Below, in pieces: positions 42,405 through 51,926 of a stretch of 53,123 nucleotides of DNA. The translations under genes were made by a program, and so were the position numbers. Position 1 is the first letter of the stretch; every line of letters starts with the position of its first letter. Origin of the DNA: Kineosporia sp. R_H_3 (GTDB lineage Bacteria > Actinomycetota > Actinomycetes > Actinomycetales > Kineosporiaceae). Location of the stretch: positions 1 to 53,123 of the forward strand of contig NZ_MWLL01000155.1 in assembly GCF_002198675.1 (NCBI RefSeq). Direction: 5' to 3'. Below the pieces are notes generated by a model. That model saw only the letters and a list, made by a program, of their open reading frames with translations. It searched no databases and had not been told where the DNA came from.

Positions 42405-44663
42405 GTGACCGCCGAGCTCGACACCGCCTCCGACTCCCCGCCCGCCGGGCCGCAGGGCCTGTGGCCCCGGCTGCGGCACTGGCTGCGCACCCGCCGCTGG
42501 TTCCTCCTCGGTCTCGCGTTCGTCATCGCCTGGCTCGCCGTCGGTGGTGTCGCCGGGCCGTACTCGGGCCGGCTCGCCGAGGTGCAGAAGAACGACGCGT
42601 CGTCCTTCCTGCCGTCCGACGCCGAGTCGACGAAGGTGTCGGACCTGCAGGCGAAGTTCGCCCAGACGCAGTCGTTCCCGGCGTTCGTCCTGCTCGAGTC
42701 CGACACCGCGCTGACCCCTGAGCAGCTGACGGCCTTCCAGGCGTTCGCCGAGCGGATCCCGTCGGTCGAGGTGCCGGTCGCCGGTGCCGCCGCGACGAAG
42801 GTCGGTGACTTCCTCGTCCCCGGGCCGATCCCCGTGGTCCCGTCGCAGGACGGCAAGGCGGCCCTGGCCCTCGTGAACTTCGACGTCAAGGACATCGGCA
42901 TCACGCTCGCGGACGGCGAGAGCCCGATCCAGCGGTCGGTCCAGGAGATCCGGGCGCTCGAGGGCTCGGTCGAGACCGCGGGTGCCCAGGTCTACGTCGC
43001 CGGCCCCGGCGGCCAGCTCGCCGACCTCGTCGAGGCGTTCGGCGGCATCGACGGCGTCCTGCTGCTCGTCGCGCTCGCCGCGGTGCTCGTCATCCTCCTC
43101 GTCGTCTACCGCAGCCCGGTGCTGCCGTTCCTCGTGATCTTCACGGCGGTCTTCGCGCTGAGCCTCGCGAGCGTCGTCGTCTACTTCCTCGCGAAGAACG
43201 ACGTCATCACGCTCGACGGCCAGGCCCAGGGCATCCTGTCGATCCTCGTCGTGGGCGCCGCGACCGACTACGCGCTCCTGCTCGTCGCGCGCTACAAGGA
43301 GGAGCTGCGCCGGCACGACGACCGCTTCGAGGCGATGCGGTTCGCGTGGCGGCGCACCCTGGAGCCGGTGCTCGCCTCCGGCGGCACGGTCATCCTCGGC
43401 CTGCTGTGCCTGCTGCTCTCCGACCTCGGGCCGACCCGCGGCCTCGGGCCGGTCGGCGCGATCGGGATCGCCGCGGCGATGCTCTCGGCGCTCACGTTCC
43501 TGCCGGCGGTCCTCGTCGTCCCGGGCCGGACGACGTCCGGGGAGCACGGCCGCTGGATCTTCTGGCCGGGCGTCCCGCACGTCGGCAGCCGTGGCGCCGA
43601 GACCAGCGGCATCTGGGCCCGGGTCGCACGGCTCGTCGGCACCCACCCGCGCCGGGTCTGGGTCGTCACCGCGATCGTCCTCGTCGGGCTCGCCGCCTGG
43701 CTGCCGACGCTCAAGGCGGACGGCACGAAGCAGTCCGACGTCTTCCTCGTGACCGTCGAGTCGGTGACCGGCGACGAGCAGCTCGCGCAGCACTTCCCGG
43801 GCGGCTCCGGCAGCCCGACGATCGTCGTCGGTCCGGCCGCGGACGCCGACCGGCTCGTCGCCGCCGTCAAGGGGGTCCCGGGGGTCGCCTCCGTCGTCCC
43901 GACGACGGACGCGCCCGCCGGTGCCCCGGGTGCCGCGACGGCGCCGCCGAAGGTCGTCGACGGGCTGGTCCAGCTCGAGGTGACCCTCAGCGACCCGGCC
44001 GACTCGCCCGCGGCCGACGACACCGTCCGCGCACTGCGGACGACGCTCGACGGGGTGAGCGCCGACGCCCTCGTCGGCGGGGTCACCGCCCAGAACCTCG
44101 ACGTCCGGGACATCTCGGCGGCGGACCGCAACCGGATCATCCCGCTCATCCTGCTGGTGATCTTCGTCGTCCTCGCGCTGCTGCTGCGCTCGCTCGTCGC
44201 ACCGGTGGTGCTCATCGTCGCGAACGTCCTGTCGTTCGCGGCGACGCTCGGGACGGCGGCGCTCGTGTTCAACCACGTCTTCGACTTCCCCGGGTCGGAC
44301 CCGAGCGTCGTGCTCTACGGGTTCGTCTTCCTCGTGGCGCTCGGCATCGACTACTCGATCTTCCTCATGACCCGGGTGCGCGAGGAGTCGATCCGGCAGG
44401 GCACCCGGCCCGGCATCCTCACCGGGCTGTCGGTCACCGGCGGCGTCATCACGAGCGCGGGCATCGTGCTCGCGGCGACGTTCGCGGCGCTCGGCGTGCT
44501 GCCGATCCTGTTCCTCGCCCAGATCGCGTTCATCGTCGCCTTCGGCGTCCTGCTCGACACGCTCGTCGTCCGGTCGCTGCTCGTTCCGGCGCTGTCGCAC
44601 GACATCGGCCGCCGGGTCTGGTGGCCGAGCCGGCTGGCCCGGGCGGAGCAGCCCGCGGACTGA
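42405..44663 (+). CDS. MMPL/RND-superfamily exporter
   Basis: The 752-aa protein has two halves, each with a membrane segment, a large periplasmic-side loop and five more segments, the RND/MMPL layout. Helix 1 is [22 protein letters not shown]. Loop 1 includes [16 protein letters not shown]. Helices near 205-330 include [20 protein letters not shown], and the second half repeats the pattern with [20 protein letters not shown]; both carry the conserved Asp-Tyr of the proton relay. Substrates of MMPL proteins are lipids, drugs or siderophores; here unknown. The GTG start has GGAG nine bases upstream. Confidence 0.9.
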   Translation: MTAELDTASDSPPAGPQGLWPRLRHWLRTRRWFLLGLAFVIAWLAVGGVAGPYSGRLAEVQKNDASSFLPSDAESTKVSDLQAKFAQTQSFPAFVLLESDTALTPEQLTAFQAFAERIPSVEVPVAGAAATKVGDFLVPGPIPVVPSQDGKAALALVNFDVKDIGITLADGESPIQRSVQEIRALEGSVETAGAQVYVAGPGGQLADLVEAFGGIDGVLLLVALAAVLVILLVVYRSPVLPFLVIFTAVFALSLASVVVYFLAKNDVITLDGQAQGILSILVVGAATDYALLLVARYKEELRRHDDRFEAMRFAWRRTLEPVLASGGTVILGLLCLLLSDLGPTRGLGPVGAIGIAAAMLSALTFLPAVLVVPGRTTSGEHGRWIFWPGVPHVGSRGAETSGIWARVARLVGTHPRRVWVVTAIVLVGLAAWLPTLKADGTKQSDVFLVTVESVTGDEQLAQHFPGGSGSPTIVVGPAADADRLVAAVKGVPGVASVVPTTDAPAGAPGAATAPPKVVDGLVQLEVTLSDPADSPAADDTVRALRTTLDGVSADALVGGVTAQNLDVRDISAADRNRIIPLILLVIFVVLALLLRSLVAPVVLIVANVLSFAATLGTAALVFNHVFDFPGSDPSVVLYGFVFLVALGIDYSIFLMTRVREESIRQGTRPGILTGLSVTGGVITSAGIVLAATFAALGVLPILFLAQIAFIVAFGVLLDTLVVRSLLVPALSHDIGRRVWWPSRLARAEQPAD

Positions 44664-44690
44664 GCCCCGCGGGCCGGGGCCCGTGGACGA

Positions 44691-44731
44691 CGGACGGCGG
44701 CGCCACCCCGCACGGGTGACGCCGCCGTCCG
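44691..44731. terminator. terminator hairpin between MMPL gene and GH16 gene
   Basis: Arms 44691-44702 and 44720-44731 are exact 12-base complements, and the loop contains a further ACCC/GGGT stem. It lies between two convergent stops (44663 and 44747). Confidence 0.8.
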
Positions 44732-44746
44732 CGGTCCGGCCTGCGG

Positions 44747-46291
44747 TCAGCGCTGGTAGACCCGCAGGTAGTCGATCGAGTACGAGGCCGGGAACGCCGT
44801 CGAGGCGTCCGGGCTGCCCGGCCAGCGGCCGCCGACCGCGAGGTTGAGCCGCACGTAGAACGGCTTGGCGAACGCGTCGTCCAGCCACGAGGTTGTCGCC
44901 GACGTCCGGCTGTAGGTCAGCTTCCCGTCGATGTACCAGCGGATCTCGCCGCGCTCCCACTCGGTGGCGTAGGTGTGCCACCCGGCGGAGACGTCGAACG
45001 GGGTCGTCGCGACGCTGACCTGCTTGGGATGGGTGCCGTTGTAGTCGTACCAGATCGTGTGGTGGATCTTGTTCGACGTGTCGGCCCCCGGGCCGCTGCC
45101 GACGGCCTCGAGGACGTCAAGCTCGCCGGTGCCGCCGCCGACCGGCCGCAGCCAGAACGCCGGCCAGAGGCCCTTCGACTCGCCGGCCGCGAGCGGCAGC
45201 TTCGCGCGGATCTCGAAGCGGCCGTAGGTCCAGGCGTTCTTCGTCTTAAGCATCGCCGACGTGTAGGACCGGCCGCCGGGGAAGCGTGCGTCGCTGCTCC
45301 CGCAGGTGACGGGGGTGGGCTCGCGGCGGGCGCGCAGGGTGAGGACCCCGGCGGACGCGGCGATGTTCTCCGGCCGGTTCATGAGGCAGGCGAGCTCGGC
45401 GTTGCCGTCGCCGTACGTCGACCGGTTCTCGACGGCCCAGTCGGCCGGGTCGACGGCGCCGTCGAACTCGTCGGACCAGACGAGCCGCCAGCCGGCCGGG
45501 GCGGGGGCGGCGGTGGTCTTCGTCGGTGTCGGTGCGGGGTCGGTGGTCTTCGTCGGCGCCGGAGCGGTCGCGCTGCCGTCGCCGACGGTGGGCGACGGCG
45601 AGGGGGTGGCCGTCGGGGACTGCGAGGCGGTCGGGTCCGGCTCCGCGGTGGCGGAGGCCGACGGCGACGCCGGGACGGGCACCGGTGCCGCGGCGGCGTC
45701 GGGCGCGGGACCGCGGTCGACGAGCTTGACGTCGTCGACGAAGAACGAGGCGCCGGCCGGGAGGGCCCTCCCGAGGACGTTGAGGTCGAGCGTCGCGCCG
45801 TCCGAGGCGGCCGTGTAGTCCACGGCGACGCGGTGCCAGCCGGTGTCGCCGGCGACGACGGTCCGCGTCCGCTCGCCGAGCAGCGTCCCGCCCCGGTACT
45901 CCATGAGCCGGACGGCGAGCCGGCGTCCGGCGACGTCGGCCTTGACGTAGGCCCGGGCCCGGTAGCGGTGCCCGGCGACCGTCTTCGCGACGGTGTTCAC
46001 GGTGTCGTTGAGCGCGCCCGTACGGGTCGTCGAGCCGCTGTTCGTCACGAGGGCCGCCCAGTCGCCGTCGTGCCCGGGGCTGACCCGCTCGAGGGTGAAG
46101 GGGGCGCTGGTGTACCAGCCGGCGAGGCCGTCCTCGAAGTCGCGGTTGGCGACGAGGTTGGTCGTCGTCGCCTGGGCGACGCCCGCGGCCACGGAGCCGC
46201 CGACGACGACGGTCGAGGCGAGGACCACGGCGACCGCGCGTCGTCCGGGGCGGACGGACCGGGAGCGGTCGTTGCTGTGGCGCACGAGCAT
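44747..46291 (-). CDS. secreted GH16 beta-glucanase with N-terminal carbohydrate-binding module
   Basis: The 514-aa protein has an Arg-rich signal peptide (hydrophobic AVAVVLASTVVVGGSVAAGV, cleavage after AQA near residue 41), a CBM4/9-like module (about 42-185, starting TNLVANRDFEDGLAGWY), a Pro/Thr/Ser-rich linker (about 190-262), and a GH16 domain. The catalytic ELDVLE is at residues 390-395, so Glu390 should be the nucleophile and Glu395 the acid/base. WPAFWLRP and WHTYATEWERGEIRWYIDG are GH16 landmarks. It probably cuts beta-1,3- or beta-1,3-1,4-glucans, such as laminarin. The start is the ATG at 46289-46291, with AGGTGA about 12 bases upstream. Confidence 0.92.
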   Translation of the reverse strand: MLVRHSNDRSRSVRPGRRAVAVVLASTVVVGGSVAAGVAQATTTNLVANRDFEDGLAGWYTSAPFTLERVSPGHDGDWAALVTNSGSTTRTGALNDTVNTVAKTVAGHRYRARAYVKADVAGRRLAVRLMEYRGGTLLGERTRTVVAGDTGWHRVAVDYTAASDGATLDLNVLGRALPAGASFFVDDVKLVDRGPAPDAAAAPVPVPASPSASATAEPDPTASQSPTATPSPSPTVGDGSATAPAPTKTTDPAPTPTKTTAAPAPAGWRLVWSDEFDGAVDPADWAVENRSTYGDGNAELACLMNRPENIAASAGVLTLRARREPTPVTCGSSDARFPGGRSYTSAMLKTKNAWTYGRFEIRAKLPLAAGESKGLWPAFWLRPVGGGTGELDVLEAVGSGPGADTSNKIHHTIWYDYNGTHPKQVSVATTPFDVSAGWHTYATEWERGEIRWYIDGKLTYSRTSATTSWLDDAFAKPFYVRLNLAVGGRWPGSPDASTAFPASYSIDYLRVYQR

Positions 46292-46633
46292 CGCCGGGGT
46301 CACCTGGTGTGACTGATCCGCGCGATGCCGGGGCCCTGGCCTGGCCTGGTCGACGATCACGGTTGCGGAATGTAGCGGCGGATCCCTCGTTCGGCCCATG
46401 TGCGGACGGTAGTGGTGACGTGACGTCCTGGTGGGCCCAGCAGGAAGCCCGTCGCGGGGTTCCTCCGTGCGACCTGCGAAAACGCCGCCAACGCCCGGTG
46501 GTGCGGATGGGGCTGGTGGGACTGAAGTAGTGACTCAGATCACTACGACGAACATCCCGAAACGGTCTCCATAACGTGCCCTTGATCCGGTAGCGCCGGA
46601 TGCGGGGACGGGTCGTCCTGGCAGGGTGGACCC
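46292..46633. other. 342-base divergent intergenic region (GH16 gene/Gfo-Idh gene)
   Basis: This gap lies between two divergent sugar-related genes. It contains a CCTGG/CCTGGC tandem stretch near 46335-46350, a CRP-like palindrome (46527-46546), an ATCCGG/CCGGAT inverted repeat near 46581-46600, and CAGGGT at 46622-46627, 6 bases before the next start. I see no RNA gene. A small open frame at 46309-46530 has poor composition and is rejected. Confidence 0.6.
46527..46546. promoter_or_regulatory. CRP/GlxR-like palindrome upstream of divergent sugar genes
   Basis: GTAGTGA and TCACTAC flank six bases (CTCAGA), giving an exact 7-base inverted repeat. AGTGA-N6-TCACT fits the cAMP-receptor family pattern TGTGA-N6-TCACA with one change per half. 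It lies 87 bases from the Gfo/Idh start and about 235 from the GH16 start. Confidence 0.55.
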
Positions 46634-47659
46634 ATGAGCCCACGTGTCGCCCTCGTCGGGTACGGCTCGGCCGGGCGGGGCATCCACGCCCCGCTGCTGG
46701 CGGCCGCGGGAGCCCCGCCGGCGGTCGTCGTCACCGCGGACGCCGGGCGCGCGGCCCAGGTCGCCGCGGACCTGCCGGCCGCCCTCGTCGTCCCCGACCT
46801 CGGTGCGGCCCTGGCGACCCGTCCGGACCTCGTCGTCGTCGCCTCGCCGAGCGGCGTCCACGGCCTCAACGCGCTCGCGTGCATCGAGGCGGGGGTGCCC
46901 GTCGTCGTCGACAAGCCGCTCGCCGTCGACGGCCGGCAGGCCGCGGACGTCGTCGACCGGGCCGCCGCGCTCGGGGTGCCGATGACGGTGTTCCAGAACC
47001 GGCGCCTGGACCCGGAGAACCTCACGCTCGCGCGGCTGCTCGCGGACGGGGCGCTCGGCGAGGTGCACCGGTTCGAGCGGCGCTGGGAGCGCTGGCGACC
47101 GGTGCCCAAGGACCGCTGGCGGGAGAACGCCCCCGCGGCCGAGGGCGGCGGCATGCTCCTCGACCTCGGGCCGCACCTCGTCGACATCGCCCTGCTGCTG
47201 TTCGGCCCCGCCGTCGCCGTGTACGCCGAGACGGCCGCCTGGACCACGCGCGCCGAGGACGAGGCCTTCCTCGCCGTCGAGCACGCGGGCGGTGTCCGCA
47301 GCCATCTCACGGCGTCGTCCGTGGCCGGTGCGCCCGGTCCGCGGACCCGGGTGCTCGGCTCCGCGGGTGCCTACGTCGTCACCCGGTTCGAGGCCGAGGC
47401 GCACGCCTTCGGCGGCTTCGAGGACGAGCCCGGGTGCACCGGGTGGCTCGTCGCGGGGGAGGAGCGCACCCCGGTGCCGACCGCGCCGGGCGGGCACGGC
47501 GACTTCTACCCCGCCGTCCTCGCGGCGCTCGCCGGCCCGGACGCCGCGGCACGGCAGGCGGCGATGCCGGTCGACCCGCGGGACGCCGTCGCGACTGCCC
47601 GGGTGCTCGACGCCGCGCGGGTGTCCGCCGAGCAGCGGCGGGTCGTCGAGCTCGGCTGA
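46634..47659 (+). CDS. Gfo/Idh/MocA family oxidoreductase
   Basis: The 341-aa protein begins with a Rossmann fold (VALVGYGSAGRGIHAPLLAA) and has the family's VDKPLAVD motif near residue 95, which carries the Lys that contacts substrate. The second half is the beta-sheet substrate domain with GGMLLDLGPHLVDIALLLFG. It should use NAD(P) to oxidise or reduce a sugar or polyol; the exact one is unknown. It is divergent from the GH16 glucanase gene, so a role in sugar use is likely. CAGGGT precedes the ATG by 6 bases, a leaderless-type start. Confidence 0.85.
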   Translation: MSPRVALVGYGSAGRGIHAPLLAAAGAPPAVVVTADAGRAAQVAADLPAALVVPDLGAALATRPDLVVVASPSGVHGLNALACIEAGVPVVVDKPLAVDGRQAADVVDRAAALGVPMTVFQNRRLDPENLTLARLLADGALGEVHRFERRWERWRPVPKDRWRENAPAAEGGGMLLDLGPHLVDIALLLFGPAVAVYAETAAWTTRAEDEAFLAVEHAGGVRSHLTASSVAGAPGPRTRVLGSAGAYVVTRFEAEAHAFGGFEDEPGCTGWLVAGEERTPVPTAPGGHGDFYPAVLAALAGPDAAARQAAMPVDPRDAVATARVLDAARVSAEQRRVVELG

Positions 47660-47664
47660 GGACC

Positions 47665-47681
47665 GCTGCCTGCCGGGCAGC
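47665..47681. terminator. small hairpin between convergent Gfo/Idh and flavin oxidase genes
   Basis: GCTGCC and GGCAGC flank five bases in the 39-base gap between the two stops. Short but positioned as a terminator. Confidence 0.4.
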
Positions 47682-47698
47682 GCTGCCTTCCGGGCCGG

Positions 47699-49117
47699 TC
47701 AGCCCATCCCGACGAGCGTGGCGTTCGCGGCGGCGTCCAGCGGCTCCCGCGGCGGGACGGCGAGCCCGAGGTGCTCGAGGACGGCGTTCGCGGCCCGCCG
47801 GCCGGACACGAGCGCACCCTGGATCGAGGCGGAGTCCCGGTGGTCGCCGGCGACGAACCGGCCGCCGCCGAGGGCGACCGGACGGCGGACGTCGAGCGGC
47901 GGGTCCATCGCCGTGAGCGCCTGCGGGATCGCGTGCGTCACGAGGAGCTCCCACCGGCTCGTGTCGAAGCCGTAGACGTCCCCGAGCTGCACCCGCAGGG
48001 TCTTCTCGGTCGCCGGGTCACCGGCGTCGCCGAGAACCGTCGACGCCACGAGCGCCCGGCCCGACCCGTTGCGGGACAACGGGTCCGGCGAGTACGACGG
48101 GGCCGCGTTGGTCATGACGACGGTGTTGACCAGCGGCCCGCGCCGGTCGCCGTCGACGTGCAGGGCCGCCGACGCCGTCGGCCGCTCCGGGGCGACGTGC
48201 CAGAACGTGGTCAGCGCCCGGACCCGCGGCACGGGCAGGTCGAGCAGCGCACCCGCGGTCGCAGGGTCGGCCGCCACGACGACCGCGCGGGCCGTCGTCC
48301 GGCCGTGCGACGTCTCGACGCCGTCCGCCGCGACGGCCCCGACCCGGACGCCGTACCGCACCGACCCCGCGGGCAGCCCGGCCGCGAGCTGGTCCGGCAT
48401 GGCCTGCATCCCGGCCCAGGGCACCGCGGGGCTGCCCTTGACGAAGCTGCGGACGAGCAGCTCGACGAAGCGGCGGGACGTGCTGCCGTCGCTCTCCGCG
48501 AGGGTGCCGGCGAGGAAGGTGTCGACCACCTCGCGGCGCAGCGCACCGCGGACGCCGATGCGGTCGAGGAAGACGCCCCACGGCTCGTCGGGGGCGCTCA
48601 GCAGGTCCTGCGGGTCGCGCAGGGCGCAGCGCAGCGCCCAGCGCGCGAACGCGGCCTTCTCGCCGACCGAGCCCGGGCCGCGCAGGCCGCCGGAGACCGC
48701 CCGCAGGAGGCTCGACGGCGGGACGCGGCGCGGGTCGGCCATGAGGCGACGGCCGGCCGCGTCGGCGACGACGACCCCGGCCGGGAAGGACTGCAGCCGC
48801 AGCGCCGGGAGGTCGAGCACCCGCCGCGCCTCGGGGTAGGCCGGGTTGAGCAGCTGGAAGCCCCGGTCGCAGCGGAAGCCGTCGACGACGTCCGTCCGGA
48901 CCCGGCCGCCCGGGCCGTCCGCGGCCTCGAGCACCGCGACGTCGAGGCCCGTCCGGGCCAGGACGCGGGCGCACGCGAGGCCGGCGAGCCCCGCGCCGAC
49001 GACGACGACGTCGGCGCGCTCGGGCCCCGCGGCGCCGCCGGCGGGGGTGGCTGCGGGGACGGCTGCGGGCGCCGCCGCAGGGTCGGGGGTGACGGCGTTC
49101 GACGGGTCCGGGCTCAC
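47699..49117 (-). CDS. flavin amine oxidase/phytoene-desaturase-like oxidoreductase
   Basis: The 472-aa protein has an FAD-binding Rossmann fold after an Ala/Pro-rich leader of about 35 residues: ADVVVVGAGLAGLACARVLA, then VAVLEAADGPGGRVRTDV, the Glu and GGR motif of this superfamily. Near the C terminus is RFVAGDHRDSASIQGALVSGRRAA, the usual FAD-contact segment. The reaction is unknown; relatives oxidise amines or desaturate isoprenoids. The GTG at 49115-49117 has TAGCGT (49130-49125) with a 7-base gap, again leaderless-type. It is divergent from the kinase gene. Confidence 0.85.
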   Translation of the reverse strand: MSPDPSNAVTPDPAAAPAAVPAATPAGGAAGPERADVVVVGAGLAGLACARVLARTGLDVAVLEAADGPGGRVRTDVVDGFRCDRGFQLLNPAYPEARRVLDLPALRLQSFPAGVVVADAAGRRLMADPRRVPPSSLLRAVSGGLRGPGSVGEKAAFARWALRCALRDPQDLLSAPDEPWGVFLDRIGVRGALRREVVDTFLAGTLAESDGSTSRRFVELLVRSFVKGSPAVPWAGMQAMPDQLAAGLPAGSVRYGVRVGAVAADGVETSHGRTTARAVVVAADPATAGALLDLPVPRVRALTTFWHVAPERPTASAALHVDGDRRGPLVNTVVMTNAAPSYSPDPLSRNGSGRALVASTVLGDAGDPATEKTLRVQLGDVYGFDTSRWELLVTHAIPQALTAMDPPLDVRRPVALGGGRFVAGDHRDSASIQGALVSGRRAANAVLEHLGLAVPPREPLDAAANATLVGMG

Positions 49118-49259
49118 CCGGTCGACGCTAGCGCCGACCGGGTGCTCCTGCCGCGGCGAAACCCTGGGCTGTGGACGACGAACCGCCGGCCGGCCGGCGG
49201 CGACGGGGCCTGTGGACGACGGACGCACGCCGCGGCGGACCTGGGGCACCCTGTGCGGC

Positions 49260-50933
49260 GTGGATCATGACTCGTCTGCGTCCGGTGCGTCATCCGTGCC
49301 GTCGTCCGTGCCGTCGTCCGTGCCGCCTGTCGTCCCCGGTCTCGTCCTGGGCCGCCTCCTCGGGCGTGGCGCGCACGGCACCGTCTGGGAGGCCCGCGAC
49401 CCGGTCACCGGTGACCGGCTCGCGGTCAAGGTCGGGCGGCGCCCCGACGACGCCCGGACCACCCGGGAGGCCGCCCTGCTCGCCCGGGTCGAACACCCGC
49501 ACGTCGTGCGGCTGCGCAACCTCGTCGAGTGCCCCGACGGCACCCGCGCGCTGGTCCTCGAGCTCGCAGGCGGCGGCAGCCTCGCGGGGCTCGTCGCCGC
49601 GCGGGGACGGCTGGGGGCCGGCGAGACGGTGACGGTCGCGGTCGGCCTCGCGCGGACCCTCGCGGACCTGCACGCGCTCGGCCTCGTCCACGGCGACCTG
49701 ACGCCCGGCAACGTGCTGCTCGCGGACGACGGGCGACCGCTCGTCGGGGACCTCGGCGTCGCCGGGGTGCTCGGACGGGCGGACGGCGAACGCTGGGGGA
49801 CGGCGGGTTTCGCCGACCCGGCCGACGGGCCGGCCGACGACCCGGCCCGGGACGTGCACGCCCTCGGGGCGGTCGTGCGGTTCTGCCTCACCGGCTCCCC
49901 GGACGCCGACGCGGGCCCGGCCGGCGGTCACCCGACCGGCGCGGCAGCAGACGGGACGGCTGGGGCGACGTCGGACGCCACGGTGGACGCGCTGCTCGCC
50001 CTCGCCGACCTGTGCACCGGTGACCGCCCGGACCGGCGGCCGGACGCGGCCGAGGTCGCGCGGCTCGCGTGGGCGGCCGGGCCGGCGGCGCCGGTGCGGC
50101 TCGTCCGGAGCGCGGGCGACACCGCCCCGGACGACGCCGGTGCGGCCCGTGCCCGGGAGGCGCGGGACCGGGTCACCGCGGCGCTGCTCGGCCGGTCCGA
50201 CGCCGGTCCCGGAGCGGTCGAGGTCACGCGCCGCGTCCGGGACGCCGCCCGGTCAGCGGCGGACCGCCAGGCTGCGGCCGCCGAGGCCGGCCGGGAGCGT
50301 CGCCGGCGCCGGCTGCGGCGTGCGGTCCGGACGGGGACGGTGCTCGCCGGAGCCGTGGGCGTCGGCGGCCTGGTGGCGGTGCTCGCCGCCGCGTGGCTCG
50401 TCGACGACCGGCCCGGCGCGCCCGGCGCCCGCCCCGGGCCGGCGGGGCCGTCACAGCCCTCGGGGACCGGGCCGTCCGGGGAGCGGCCGTCGGCTGCGCC
50501 GCCGGTGTCCGGGGCCGGTGCGGCGTCCCCGGGCGGTGCGGCGCGGCCCGCGCCGACGGCCGTCGTGCGCGCCGTCGAACGGCTCGCCGCGGCGCGGGCC
50601 GAGGCGCTCGGGTCGGTGTCGGTCGAGGGGCTGCGCTCGGTCGACGAGACGGGCTCGCCGGCGCTGGCGGCGGACCGGGCGCTCGTCGACCGGCTCGCTG
50701 CGCGCGGGCTGCGGCTGGCCGGGCTGAGGTTCACGGTGTCCCGGGTGCGGGTGGTCCGCGCCGAGGGCCCGACGCTGACGGTGACGGCCCGGGTCGCGAC
50801 GTCCGCGCACCGGCAGGTCGGCACGGACGGCGCCGTCGTCACCCGGGTCCCGGCGGGCGCGCCGCGCCCGGTCCGGCTCGTGCTCGTCGAGACCGCGGAC
50901 GGCTGGCGGGTCCGCAGCGTCGCCCCGGCCTGA
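49260..50933 (+). CDS. membrane Ser/Thr protein kinase-like protein (divergent catalytic loop)
   Basis: The 557-aa protein has a kinase domain (about residues 20-285): Gly loop GRGAHGTVWEA, Lys57 in LAVKVG, catalytic loop HGDLTPGN with Asp146 and Asn151, and DLG at 164-166. The usual Arg before the catalytic Asp is Gly, so it is a non-RD kinase, and the APE motif is not clear (GTAGFADPA), so activity is uncertain. A single membrane helix follows (about 357-382), then a Pro/Gly-rich stretch and an extracytoplasmic domain ending WRVRSVAPA. A 12-base repeat near 49293-49324 encodes SSVP units at the N terminus. CACCCT precedes the GTG by 7 bases. Confidence 0.8.
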   Translation: MDHDSSASGASSVPSSVPSSVPPVVPGLVLGRLLGRGAHGTVWEARDPVTGDRLAVKVGRRPDDARTTREAALLARVEHPHVVRLRNLVECPDGTRALVLELAGGGSLAGLVAARGRLGAGETVTVAVGLARTLADLHALGLVHGDLTPGNVLLADDGRPLVGDLGVAGVLGRADGERWGTAGFADPADGPADDPARDVHALGAVVRFCLTGSPDADAGPAGGHPTGAAADGTAGATSDATVDALLALADLCTGDRPDRRPDAAEVARLAWAAGPAAPVRLVRSAGDTAPDDAGAARAREARDRVTAALLGRSDAGPGAVEVTRRVRDAARSAADRQAAAAEAGRERRRRRLRRAVRTGTVLAGAVGVGGLVAVLAAAWLVDDRPGAPGARPGPAGPSQPSGTGPSGERPSAAPPVSGAGAASPGGAARPAPTAVVRAVERLAAARAEALGSVSVEGLRSVDETGSPALAADRALVDRLAARGLRLAGLRFTVSRVRVVRAEGPTLTVTARVATSAHRQVGTDGAVVTRVPAGAPRPVRLVLVETADGWRVRSVAPA

Positions 50934-50944
50934 ACCGGGCGGGG

Positions 50945-51838
50945 TCAGGACTGCGCGCGCAGCCACTCCGCGGCGGAGTCGAGGTCCGGGTGCCGGAACG
51001 AGAACCCGGCGTCGAGCAGCGCCTTGGGCAGCATCCGCTGGCTCGCGAGGACGTCCGCGGCGAACTCGCCGAGCACGGCCCGCAGCGCGATCGCCGGCGC
51101 GGGCAGGAGGGCCGGACGCCGGAACGCCCGGCCGAGCGTCTTGGTCAGCTCGCCCTGGCGCTGCGGGTTCGGCGCCGAGAGGTTCACCGGGCCCTCGACG
51201 TCCTTGTCCAGGAGGAACTCCAGCGCGGCGGTCTCGTCCTCGAGCGTGATCCACGGCCACCACTGCCTGCCGTTGCCGAGCGGCCCGGCGACGCCGAGCT
51301 TGAGCAGCGGGAGCAGCCGGCCGAAGGCGCCGCCGGTCGGGGACATGACGAGCCCCGTGCGGGCGTACGCGACCCGGATCCCGGCCTGCGCGGCGGGCAC
51401 GGCCTCGGCCTCCCAGGCGTGCACGACCTCGGCGAGGAAGCCCTCGCCGGCCCCGGACGTCTCGGTGAGGACCTCGTCGCCGCGGCTGCCGTAGTACCCG
51501 ACCGCCGACCCGGAGACGAGGACCCGGGGGAGCGGGTCGAGCTTCGTCAGCGCCTCGACGAGGGTCCGGGTGCCGAGCACCCGGGAGTCCCGGATCTGCC
51601 GCTTGTAGTCGTCGGTCCACCGGTGGTCGCCGACGCCGGCCCCCGCGAGGTGCACCGCGCCGTCCACGCCGGCGAGCCCGTCGAGGTCGACGGTGCCGCG
51701 CTCGGGGTCCCAGCGGACCTCGTCACCCGCCCGGGGCGGACGACGGACCAGCCGGACGACCTCGTGGCCCGAGGCGTGCAGCCGGGTGACGAGGGCGGTG
51801 CCGATGAGACCGGACGCGCCGGTGACCACGATCTTCAC
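50945..51838 (-). CDS. TIGR01777 family NAD(P)-binding epimerase/dehydratase-like protein
   Basis: The 297-aa protein starts KIVVTGASGLIGTALVTRLHASGHEV (Rossmann motif) and has SGSAVGYYGSRGDEVL, the short-chain dehydrogenase Tyr region, and a C-terminal DUF1731 part ending MLPKALLDAGFSFRHPDLDSAAEWL. The family is an extended short-chain dehydrogenase of unknown substrate; in Mycobacterium its counterpart lies beside lipB. The GTG at 51836-51838 follows CACGAT with a 7-base gap; an ATG 9 bases upstream (51845-51847) is the alternative. Confidence 0.9.
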   Translation of the reverse strand: MKIVVTGASGLIGTALVTRLHASGHEVVRLVRRPPRAGDEVRWDPERGTVDLDGLAGVDGAVHLAGAGVGDHRWTDDYKRQIRDSRVLGTRTLVEALTKLDPLPRVLVSGSAVGYYGSRGDEVLTETSGAGEGFLAEVVHAWEAEAVPAAQAGIRVAYARTGLVMSPTGGAFGRLLPLLKLGVAGPLGNGRQWWPWITLEDETAALEFLLDKDVEGPVNLSAPNPQRQGELTKTLGRAFRRPALLPAPAIALRAVLGEFAADVLASQRMLPKALLDAGFSFRHPDLDSAAEWLRAQS

Positions 51839-51926
51839 GCCTCCCATCGTGGCCTGTCCCCGGCGCCGCCGCCCGCCGAGACACGGGCCGCGTGCCGCCC
51901 GGTCGGGATCGGGCACGATGGCGGGT

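Noticed and set aside
46309-46530. 73-codon open frame in the GH16/Gfo-Idh gap
   Set aside because: No ribosome site, no -10-like hexamer at the right distance, and a composition unlike the neighbouring genes.
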